DNA of 64,000 nt from Burkholderia sp. SRS-46 (GTDB taxonomy: Bacteria; Pseudomonadota; Gammaproteobacteria; Burkholderiales; Burkholderiaceae), in assembly GCF_004343775.1 (NCBI RefSeq), contig NZ_PTXL01000001.1, forward strand, positions 186,001 through 250,000, in the 5' to 3' direction. Each line of letters begins with the position of its first letter. Positions within the stretch are counted from its first letter, which is position 1. The position numbers and the translations under genes are program-made. This document shows positions 55,797 through 64,000 of the stretch, in pieces. Below the pieces are notes generated by a model that had not been told where the DNA came from, ran no database searches, and saw only the letters and a program-made list of their open reading frames with translations.

Positions 55797-57044
55797 ATGA
55801 AAGTTCGCGCGATCATGGGCGCGCTGTGCGCCGCAGGTCTGATGGTTGGTGCCGTGGCGGCGCAGGCGGCCGAGAATGTGACGGTGCTGCACTGGTGGAC
55901 CTCGGGCGGCGAATCGAAGGCCGTCGGCGTACTGAAGGACGACCTGCAGAAGCAGGGCTACGTGTGGAAGGATTTCGCGGTCGCGGGCGGCGCGGGCGCG
56001 GCGGCGATGACGGCGCTGAAGACCAAGGTGATCAGCGGCGACGCACCGTCGGCCGCGCAGATCAAGGGCCCGCTGATCCAGGATTGGGCGGACCAGGGCG
56101 TGCTCGTCAACATCGACCCGGCCGCCGGCGACTGGAAGCAGAACCTGCCGCCGGAAATCGACAAGATCATGAAGTACAAGGGCCACACCGTCGGCGCGCC
56201 GTTCTCGGTGCACCGCGTGAACTGGCTCTACGTGAACAAGGCCGCGCTCGACAAGGTCGGCGCGAAGGTGCCGACCACCTGGGCCGAATTCTTCGCGGTC
56301 GCCGACAAGCTGAAGGCAGCGGGCATCCAGCCGGTCGCGATGGGCGGCCAGCCGTGGCAGGACCTGACCCTGTGGGAAGACGTCGTGCTGTCGCAGGGCC
56401 CGGCGTTCTACAAGAAGGCGCTCGTCGATCTCGACCAGGCGACCCTGACGTCGCCGCAGATGCTCGACGTGTTCAACACCGTGCGCAAGATCCAGGGCTA
56501 CTTCGACACCGGCCGCAACGGCCGCGACTGGAACCTCGCGACCGCGATGGTGATCAACGGCAAGGCCGGCATGCAGTTCATGGGCGACTGGGCGAAGGGC
56601 GAGTTCGAGAACGCCGGCAAGAAGGCGGGCAAGGACTACATCTGCGCGCCGGTGCCGGGCACCGCGAACGCGTATACGTTCAACGTCGATTCGTTCGTGT
56701 TCTTCGAGCAGAAGGGCCAGAAGGGCGCGACGCCCGGCCAGCTCGCGCTCGCGAAGACCATCATGTCGCCGGAGTTCCAGGAGCAGTTCAGCCTGCTGAA
56801 GGGTTCGGTGCCGGTGCGCCTCGGCGTGAAGATGGACAAGTTCGACGACTGCGCGAAGAAGTCTTATGCCGACGAGCAGGTTGCGATCAAGTCGGGCGGC
56901 TTCGTGCCGTCGCTCGCGCACGGCATGGCGCAGGGCGACGCGACCGCCGGCGCGATCACCGACGTCGTGACGAAGTTCATGAACTCGCAGCAGGATTCGA
57001 AGAGCGCGGTCGCCGCGCTCGCGAAAGCCGCGAAGGTGAAGTAA
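55797..57044 (+). CDS. Sugar (glucose/mannose-type) ABC transporter substrate-binding protein
   Basis: 415 residues. Signal peptide MKVRAIMGALCAAGLM to about AQA, then a family 1 solute-binding fold (NVTVLHWWTSGGESKAV, GAPFSVHRVNWLYVNK, PFAL-like C-terminus). GGAGGAG precedes the ATG. First gene of the importer operon; context with zwf-pgl-glk and the HexR box points to glucose as the main ligand, resembling GtsA of Pseudomonas. Confidence 0.93.
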   Translation: MKVRAIMGALCAAGLMVGAVAAQAAENVTVLHWWTSGGESKAVGVLKDDLQKQGYVWKDFAVAGGAGAAAMTALKTKVISGDAPSAAQIKGPLIQDWADQGVLVNIDPAAGDWKQNLPPEIDKIMKYKGHTVGAPFSVHRVNWLYVNKAALDKVGAKVPTTWAEFFAVADKLKAAGIQPVAMGGQPWQDLTLWEDVVLSQGPAFYKKALVDLDQATLTSPQMLDVFNTVRKIQGYFDTGRNGRDWNLATAMVINGKAGMQFMGDWAKGEFENAGKKAGKDYICAPVPGTANAYTFNVDSFVFFEQKGQKGATPGQLALAKTIMSPEFQEQFSLLKGSVPVRLGVKMDKFDDCAKKSYADEQVAIKSGGFVPSLAHGMAQGDATAGAITDVVTKFMNSQQDSKSAVAALAKAAKVK

Positions 57045-57197
57045 CGCACGCGACGCACGCCCGGCACGCCACGCTTCATCCGCCGGGCGTTCTTGCATGC
57101 GCAGCAAACGGACCCGGCCAGGCCGGGCCCGCGCCGCACCCGACGCCGGTCCCGGCTTGGCCGTGCCGCGTCACTCTCGTCCCAGGAGTCGAATCAA

Positions 57198-58136
57198 GTG
57201 GCTGCCCCTCTTAGCGGAAACGGATCCGGCGCTGCCGGCGCCCGGCGCACGTCGCCGATGTCGGCGTTCGCCGACCGCTGGATCCCGAAGCTGGTGCTCG
57301 CGCCCAGCGTGGCGATCGCCGTGGTGTTCATCTACGGCTTCATCCTGATTACCGGCTATCTGTCGCTGACCCGTTCGCGGCTGTTGCCGAACTACGAGTT
57401 CGACGGTTTCGGCCGCTACTCGGACCTGTTCCAGAACGACGTGTGGTGGACCTCGGCCGCGAACCTCGGCTGGTTCGGCATCCCGTTCATCGCGATCTGC
57501 GTCGCGCTCGGCCTGTTCCTCGCGATCCTGCTCGACCAGCGGATCCGCAACGAAGGCGCGCTGCGTGCGGTCTTCCTGTATCCGATGGCGCTGTCGTTCA
57601 TCGTCACCGGCACCGCGTGGCAGTGGATCCTGAACCCGGGCCTCGGCCTCGAGAAGGTGATGCACGACTGGGGCTGGACGAGCTTCTCGTTCGACTGGCT
57701 CGGCGATCCGGACAAGGCGATCTTCTGCGTGGTGATCGCGGCCGTGTGGCAGTCGACCGGCTTCGTGATGGCGCTGTTCCTCGCGGGCCTGCGCGGCGTC
57801 GACAGCGAGATCTTCAAGGCCGCGCAGGTCGACGGCGCGACGCTGCCGACGATCTACCGCAAGATCGTGATCCCAAGCATGCGCCCGGTGTTCTTCTCGG
57901 TGCTGCTGATCCTCTGCCACATCACGATCAAGACCTTCGACCTCGTCGTCGCGTTGACGGCGGGCGGGCCCGGCACGTCGTCGTCGCTGCCGGCCATGTT
58001 CATGTACACGTTTTCGTTCAACCGCGGCCAGCTCGGCCTCGGCGCCGCATCGTCGGTGATGATGCTCGCGACCGTGGTCGCCGTGCTCGTGCCGCTGATG
58101 TATATGGAATCGAGGAGCACGCGCAATGCAGCCTAA
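57198..58136 (+). CDS. Sugar ABC transporter permease (first subunit)
   Basis: 312 residues, MalF-type inner-membrane permease. The GTG start (then AAPLSGNGSG) is chosen because AGGAG lies 9 bases upstream. Six helices; the EAA loop is present as EIFKAAQVDGATLPTIYRKI. Gap of 153 bp after the binding-protein gene; overlaps the second permease by 11 bp. Confidence 0.93.
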   Translation: MAAPLSGNGSGAAGARRTSPMSAFADRWIPKLVLAPSVAIAVVFIYGFILITGYLSLTRSRLLPNYEFDGFGRYSDLFQNDVWWTSAANLGWFGIPFIAICVALGLFLAILLDQRIRNEGALRAVFLYPMALSFIVTGTAWQWILNPGLGLEKVMHDWGWTSFSFDWLGDPDKAIFCVVIAAVWQSTGFVMALFLAGLRGVDSEIFKAAQVDGATLPTIYRKIVIPSMRPVFFSVLLILCHITIKTFDLVVALTAGGPGTSSSLPAMFMYTFSFNRGQLGLGAASSVMMLATVVAVLVPLMYMESRSTRNAA

Positions 58137-58983
58137 GATGACCATCAGCCGCGCGGTCATTTACGCCGCGCTGATCCTGTTCGCGCTGTACTTCCTGTTC
58201 CCGATCTACGTGATGCTGTCGACGTCGTTCAAGGATCTCGACCAGCTGCGCACCGGCAACCTGCTGACGCCGCCGACGCACTGGACCGTCGATCCGTGGC
58301 TGAAGGCGTGGAGCGGCGCGTGCACCGGCGTGCGCTGCGACGGCATGAAGCCGTTCTTCCTGAATTCGCTGCAGATGGTGATCCCGGCCGTGCTGATCTC
58401 GTCGCTGGTCGGCGCGTTCAACGGCTACGTACTCACGCACTGGCGCTTTCGCGGCGCGGACGCGCTGTTCACGATGATGCTGGTCGGCTGCTTCATTCCG
58501 TTCCAGGTGATCCTGCTGCCGATGGCGCGCCTGCAGGGGATGCTGGGCCTCGCCAACACGATTCCCGGCCTCGTGTTCGTGCACGTCGTGTACGGCATCG
58601 CGTTCACGACGATGTTCTTCCGCAACTTCTACGTGAGCGTGCCGGCCGAGCTCGTGAAGGCGGCGCGCATCGACGGCGCGGGTTTCTTCACGATCTTCAC
58701 GAAGATCCTGCTGCCGGTGTCGCTGCCGATCTTCATGGTGTGCCTGATCTGGCAGTTCACGCAGATCTGGAACGACTTCCTGTTCGGGATCGTGTTCTCC
58801 GGCGTCGATTCGATGCCGATCACGGTCGCGCTGAACAACCTCGTGAACACGTCGACGGGCGTGAAGGAATACAACGTCGACATGGCGGGCGCGATCATCG
58901 CCGCGCTGCCGACGCTGCTCGTCTACGTGATCGCCGGCCGCTACTTCGTGCGCGGCCTGACGGCGGGCGCGGTGAAGGGCTGA
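58126..58983 (+). CDS. Sugar ABC transporter permease (second subunit)
   Basis: 285 residues, MalG-type. N-terminal ALYFLFPIYVMLSTSFK and the EAA loop ELVKAARIDGAGFFTIFTKI. Six helices. Begins inside the first permease gene, so translationally coupled. Its periplasmic loop has GACTGVRCDGMK with two cysteines, possibly a disulfide. Confidence 0.94.
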   Translation: MQPKMTISRAVIYAALILFALYFLFPIYVMLSTSFKDLDQLRTGNLLTPPTHWTVDPWLKAWSGACTGVRCDGMKPFFLNSLQMVIPAVLISSLVGAFNGYVLTHWRFRGADALFTMMLVGCFIPFQVILLPMARLQGMLGLANTIPGLVFVHVVYGIAFTTMFFRNFYVSVPAELVKAARIDGAGFFTIFTKILLPVSLPIFMVCLIWQFTQIWNDFLFGIVFSGVDSMPITVALNNLVNTSTGVKEYNVDMAGAIIAALPTLLVYVIAGRYFVRGLTAGAVKG

Positions 58984-59093
58984 GCGCGGTGTCGCGCGAG
59001 ACGACGAACCGGCCGCGCGCGTGACGCGCGGCGCATCGAAACGAACCGGACGCGGCGCGCGGGGCGCGCCGCTCGAGACAGAGGATTCACAGC

Positions 59094-60212
59094 ATGGCAA
59101 GCCTTTCCATCCGTGACGTGTACAAGACCTACCCGAACGGGGTGCCGGTCCTGAAGGGTGTCGACATCGACATCGAGGACGGCCAGTTCCTGATTCTCGT
59201 CGGCGGCTCGGGCTGCGGGAAGTCGACGCTGCTCAACATGATCGCCGGGCTCGAGACCGTGACGCGCGGCGAGATCCGCATCGACGGCAAGGTCGTCAAC
59301 GACCTGTCGCCGAAGGATCGCGACATCGCGATGGTGTTCCAGTCGTACGCGCTGTATCCGTCGATGACGGTGCGCGAGAACATCTCGTTCGGCCTGAACA
59401 TCCGCAAGGTGCCGAAGAGCGAGCAGCAGCAGATCGTCGATCGCGTGTCGCAGATGCTGCAGATCCAGCACCTGCTCGACCGCAAGCCGGGCCAGCTGTC
59501 GGGCGGCCAGCGGCAGCGCGTCGCGATGGGCCGCGCGCTCGCGCGCGACCCGGCGCTGTTCCTGTTCGACGAGCCGCTGTCGAACCTCGACGCGAAGCTG
59601 CGCATCGAGATGCGCGCGGAGATCAAGCTGCTGCACCAGCGGCTCGGCACGACGATCGTCTACGTGACGCACGACCAGATCGAGGCGATGACGCTCGGCG
59701 ATCGCATCGCGGTGATGAAGGACGGCGTGGTGCAGCAATTCGGCGCGCCGCAGGACATCTACGATTCGCCGTCGAACCTGTTCGTCGCGGGCTTCATCGG
59801 CGCGCCGCCGATGAACTTCATCAACGGCCGGCTGGTCGAGCAGGGCAGCGGCGTCGCGCTCGAGATCGACACGGGCGTCGCGCGCGGCGCGCTGAACCTG
59901 CCGTTCGATGCGCGCAAGCTGAACGCGCACGTCGGCCGCGAGGTGATCCTCGGCCTGCGCCCGGAGCGCATCACCGACGTGCGCCACGCGCACAACGGCG
60001 ACGCGTCGCACCTGCAGCCGCTCGACGTGCGCGTCGACGTGACCGAGCCGACCGGCCCGGACACGCACGTGTTCGCGCAGGTGAACGGCAAGCGCATCGT
60101 GAGCCGCGTGCATCCGGCCGCGAACCCGCAGCCGGAGCAGACGCTGTCGCTGCTGTTCGACGTGTCGAAGGCGGTGCTGTTCGATCCGGCGTCGGAAGAG
60201 CGGATCGCGTAA
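59094..60212 (+). CDS. Sugar ABC transporter ATP-binding protein (UgpC/MalK type)
   Basis: 372 residues. Walker A GGSGCGKST, Q-loop FQSYALYPSMT, signature LSGGQRQRVAMGRAL, Walker B LFLFDEPLSNLD, H-loop VTHDQ, then a C-terminal TOBE domain from about residue 235. Energises the two permeases. Ends the operon; a terminator follows. Confidence 0.95.
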   Translation: MASLSIRDVYKTYPNGVPVLKGVDIDIEDGQFLILVGGSGCGKSTLLNMIAGLETVTRGEIRIDGKVVNDLSPKDRDIAMVFQSYALYPSMTVRENISFGLNIRKVPKSEQQQIVDRVSQMLQIQHLLDRKPGQLSGGQRQRVAMGRALARDPALFLFDEPLSNLDAKLRIEMRAEIKLLHQRLGTTIVYVTHDQIEAMTLGDRIAVMKDGVVQQFGAPQDIYDSPSNLFVAGFIGAPPMNFINGRLVEQGSGVALEIDTGVARGALNLPFDARKLNAHVGREVILGLRPERITDVRHAHNGDASHLQPLDVRVDVTEPTGPDTHVFAQVNGKRIVSRVHPAANPQPEQTLSLLFDVSKAVLFDPASEERIA

Positions 60213-60238
60213 CGCGGGCACGCCGCGCCGGATACGAC

Positions 60239-60272
60239 AAGGGGCCGTTTCAAAACGGCCCCTTGCGTTTTT
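60239..60272. terminator. Terminator after the sugar importer operon
   Basis: AAGGGGCCGTTT-CAA-AACGGCCCCTT, then GCGTTTTT, between convergent genes. Confidence 0.92.
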
Positions 60273-60287
60273 GCGGCGCGGCGGCGC

Positions 60288-60911
60288 TCAGTGCGGCAGC
60301 CGCACGTCGAACTTGAACGTGGCAAGCCGCGCGACGAGGATGAAGCCGGTCGCCGTCAGCACGCTGTAGACGGAATCCATGTCCAGCCACACGAGCAGCA
60401 GGTAGAACCAGCAGCCGACGAACGCGCAGGTCGCGTACGGCCGCGAATCGCGCAGGATCAGCGGGATGTCGTTGCACAGCACGTCGCGGATGATCCCGCC
60501 GACCACGCCGGTGATCACGCCCATCATCACCGCGATGAAGCGCGGCATTTCGGCGTCGAGCGCGATCGACGTGCCCGAGATGCTGAAGATGCCGAGCCCG
60601 ATCGCGTCGGCGACGAGCAGGAGCCGTTCGGCCGACAGCCGCGACAGCATCCGCAGCACGAACGGCGCGAACAGCGCGAGCACGAAGATCGCGATGACGT
60701 AGTCGTCGTGCACGACCCAGTAGAACGGCCGGCGTTCGAGCAGGATGTCGCGCAGCGTGCCGCCGCCGAACGCCGTCGCGAGCGCGACGACGAAGGTGCC
60801 GACCGAGTCGAGCCGGTTCTTGCGCGCTTCGATGAAGCCGGAAATCGCGAAGGCCAGCGTCGCGATCGCCTCGAGCACGGCGATCGCGAGCGTCAGCCTA
60901 GGATGCGGCAC
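60288..60911 (-). CDS. TRIC-type / UPF0126 membrane protein
   Basis: 207 residues from the GTG whose next residues are PHPRLTLAIAVLEAIATLAF; a longer frame is Cys/Arg-rich and unlikely. Two repeated three-helix units: FAISGFIEARKNRLDSVGTF ... GGGTLRDILL, and FSISGTSIALDAEMPRF ... GGIIRDVLCND. Bacterial homologues of trimeric intracellular cation channels. Start overlaps the smr gene by 14 bp, so co-translated. Confidence 0.9.
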   Translation of the reverse strand: MPHPRLTLAIAVLEAIATLAFAISGFIEARKNRLDSVGTFVVALATAFGGGTLRDILLERRPFYWVVHDDYVIAIFVLALFAPFVLRMLSRLSAERLLLVADAIGLGIFSISGTSIALDAEMPRFIAVMMGVITGVVGGIIRDVLCNDIPLILRDSRPYATCAFVGCWFYLLLVWLDMDSVYSVLTATGFILVARLATFKFDVRLPH

Positions 60912-61674
60912 GCGGCCCCCGATCGGCGGGGGCAGCCAGCGGCTGCAGCAGCACGAGCACCGCGCCCGCGCCACCGTCGTGGCCGCGCGCCTCGCAGAAT
61001 GCGATCACTTCTTCCTTCTGTACGAGCCACGCGCGCACCTTGCCCTTCAGCACCGGCTCCTTGCCGGCCGAGCCGAGGCCCTTGCCGTGGATCACGCGCA
61101 GGCAGCGCAGCCCCTTCTTGCCGGCTTCGCGGATGAACTCGGCGAGCGCGTCGCGCGCCTCGTCGCGGCGCATCCCGTGCAGGTCGAGCTGTGCCTGCAC
61201 GATCCACGCGCCGCTTCTCAGCTTGCGCACGACGTCGCGGCTGATGCCGGGGCGGTGGTAGTACAGCGACTCGTCGCTGTCGAGCAGCGTCTCGGGATCG
61301 AATTCGTCGGACAGCGTCGCGTTCAGCACCGCTTCCTCGTCGCGCTGCGTCTGCTTCGGCACGGGGTCGGGCGGCATGCGGCCGGACGTGGCGCGCGACG
61401 GCGCGTTCAGCGGCCGGATCGTGCCGATCTCGTTGCGGAACAGGTTCGCGTCGGCTTCGGCCTGGCGCGTGACCTTCGCGGTTTCGACGCGTTCGCGCTC
61501 GCGGCGCTCGGCCTCGCCCTTCAGCGCGGTGCGCAGCGTGCCGAGGCCGGCGAGGCCCTGGCCGCGCAGCGTGGCAGGCTCCGGCGCCGGCGGCGCGGCG
61601 GGGGCGGAAGGCTTGGGACGGGCGGCGGCTTGCCGCTTCGCGGGATCGCTCGGATGGGGCTGGTTCTTCGCCAT
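60898..61674 (-). CDS. Smr-domain protein
   Basis: 258 residues. The first about 90 are Pro/Ala-rich and charged; the C-terminal Smr domain (about 160-245) has AQLDLHGMRRDEARDALAEF and VIHGKGLGSAGKEPVLKGKV with the LDLHG and HGKG motifs typical of the nuclease. Similar to E. coli SmrA/SmrB-type proteins (DNA nicking or mRNA cleavage on collided ribosomes). Which of these applies cannot be told. Confidence 0.9.
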   Translation of the reverse strand: MAKNQPHPSDPAKRQAAARPKPSAPAAPPAPEPATLRGQGLAGLGTLRTALKGEAERRERERVETAKVTRQAEADANLFRNEIGTIRPLNAPSRATSGRMPPDPVPKQTQRDEEAVLNATLSDEFDPETLLDSDESLYYHRPGISRDVVRKLRSGAWIVQAQLDLHGMRRDEARDALAEFIREAGKKGLRCLRVIHGKGLGSAGKEPVLKGKVRAWLVQKEEVIAFCEARGHDGGAGAVLVLLQPLAAPADRGPRAAS

Positions 61675-61717
61675 GATTCACACACGCAAGGCAAATGACG
61701 CGCGGGGCGCGCGGGCA

Positions 61718-61748
61718 CAAAAAAGCCGCTGCGTCGGCAGCGGCTTTT
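61718..61748. terminator. Terminator between trxB and smr
   Basis: AAAAAAGCCGCTGC-GTCG-GCAGCGGCTTTT; in the minus direction it ends in six T and closes trxB transcription. Confidence 0.93.
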
Positions 61749-61805
61749 CGGCAGGCCTGCGTCGCGGCAGCGGACGCCATTGTAGCGCCCGCCGTGCGAT
61801 TTGCT

Positions 61806-63119
<1,314 letters not shown>

Positions 63120-64000
63120 ATGGCAAAAGCTCCTTATTCCGCTCAGGCACAGGCGTTGCCGCACCGGATGTCGAAGCTCCTCACGGAGATCCGCTGGATT
63201 CTCCAGGTTGCGCTCTGCGCGTTTCTGGTGATGGCCCTGCTGAGCTACAGCCGGCGCGATCCGAGCTGGACGCACGCGGCGCAGGTCGATCACATCACGA
63301 ACTGGGCGGGCCGCGTCGGCGCGTGGACGGCCGACATCATCCTGCTGCTGTTCGGCCTGTCGGCCTACTGGCTGATCGTGCCGCTCGGCCGGCGCATCGC
63401 GGCCAACTACCGCCGCATCACCCGCCACGAGGCGCTGGCCGACGAGCCGGAGCGGCCGATCGGCTGGCTGACCGAGGTGCTCGCGTTCGTGCTCGTGCTG
63501 CTCGCGTGCGACGGCATCGAGGCGCTGCGCATGTGGTCGCTGAAGGTGCAGCTGCCGCGCGCGCCGGGCGGCGTCGTCGGCGAGGCCGTCGCGGGCGCGC
63601 TGTCGCATGCGTTCGGCTTCACGGGCGGCACGCTGTTGCTGCTGATCGCGCTCGCGATCGGCCTGTCGCTGTATTTCCGCTTCTCGTGGCTGTCGGTGTC
63701 CGAGCGCGTCGGCGGCGCGATCCTGTCCGCCGTCAACGTCGCGAAGCTGCGCCGCGAGGCCGAGCGCGACCGCAAGCTCGGCGAGGCCGCGGCCGTGCGC
63801 CGCGAAGGCAAGGTCGAGGAAGAGCGCGTGCGCATCGAGGATCACGAGCCGGTGACGATCGTGCCGCCGGTCGTCACGCCGGTGAAATCCGAGCGCGTCG
63901 AGAAGGAGCGCCAGGTGCCGCTGTTCACCGACCTGCCCGGCGATTCGACGCTGCCGCCGGTGTCGCTGCTCGACGCGGCGCCGAAGGCGCAGGAAGCGAT
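63120..64000 (+). CDS. ftsK: DNA translocase FtsK (partial)
   Basis: First 293 codons; the motor and gamma domains lie beyond the window. Divisome-tethered translocase for chromosome dimer resolution. Four membrane helices are visible within the first about 190 residues (VALCAFLVMALLSYSRRDPS opens the first periplasmic loop), followed by the charged, Pro/Glu-rich linker typical of FtsK (KLRREAERDRKLGEAAAVRR, VTIVPPVVTPV). Start MAKAPYSAQAQALPHRM. Confidence 0.93.
   Translation, partial: MAKAPYSAQAQALPHRMSKLLTEIRWILQVALCAFLVMALLSYSRRDPSWTHAAQVDHITNWAGRVGAWTADIILLLFGLSAYWLIVPLGRRIAANYRRITRHEALADEPERPIGWLTEVLAFVLVLLACDGIEALRMWSLKVQLPRAPGGVVGEAVAGALSHAFGFTGGTLLLLIALAIGLSLYFRFSWLSVSERVGGAILSAVNVAKLRREAERDRKLGEAAAVRREGKVEEERVRIEDHEPVTIVPPVVTPVKSERVEKERQVPLFTDLPGDSTLPPVSLLDAAPKAQEA

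Overview
The window looks like chromosome 1 of a Burkholderia species, most likely of the Burkholderia cepacia complex. The DNA is very GC-rich with strong third-position G/C bias. It shows several marks of the group: a fused glucokinase-HexR protein, a long-form isocitrate lyase, the ribD-ribE / ribB-ribH-nusB cluster, a trxB-ftsK divergence and an IS407-group insertion sequence. Species-level placement is inference.

Layout. 1-2.7 kb: urea ABC importer genes urtA and urtB (partial), behind a sigma-54 promoter with an NtrC-like site. 2.8-10.1 kb: core genes (omega-aminotransferase, PIMT-like methyltransferase plus rhodanese, hemN, cysteine-cluster protein, lipoprotein, uppP, trmB) and tRNA-Gly(CCC). 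10.1-17.1 kb: a more AT-rich genomic island inside the tRNA gene, bounded by a perfect 58-bp direct repeat. It carries four proteins I cannot name and one IS3/IS407-type insertion sequence, but no visible integrase. 17.3-30.5 kb: metabolic and accessory genes. These are a tartrate-dehydratase-like enolase, an ArgO/LysE exporter, a LysR-controlled MFS / CoA-transferase / methylmalonyl-CoA decarboxylase operon, a DeoR/Nudix pair, a sirtuin, a secreted sedolisin, crcB, DUF190, YggT and a DUF2520 protein. 31-43.9 kb: ubiD, a lytic transglycosylase behind an unusual leader, an aminotransferase, nusB, ribH, a RibB-RibA-like fusion, DUF1993, a TPR-sulfotransferase, a diguanylate cyclase and isocitrate lyase.

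44.1-46.0 kb is a decayed patch inside the riboflavin neighbourhood. It holds a phage-type integrase fragment, an internally deleted LysR gene, a frameshifted SnoaL-like gene and the first ~80 codons of an alcohol dehydrogenase abutting the ribE stop. 46.0-51.1 kb: ribE, ribD, hemL, an EVE-like protein and a Bcr/CflA exporter. 51.2-60.2 kb: a glucose module of zwf, pgl and glk-hexR facing a sugar ABC importer (four genes). A perfect HexR-type palindrome overlaps the importer promoter, so sugar uptake and its first catabolic steps are probably controlled by a regulator fused to the glucokinase. 60.3-64 kb: TRIC-like channel, Smr protein, trxB and the 5' part of ftsK.

The best places for undescribed biology are the integrase-less tRNA island, which rebuilds the promoter of the tRNA it interrupts; its unknown 608-residue and 203-residue proteins; and the transglycosylase leader, which has a palindrome-controlled promoter and an internal terminator.
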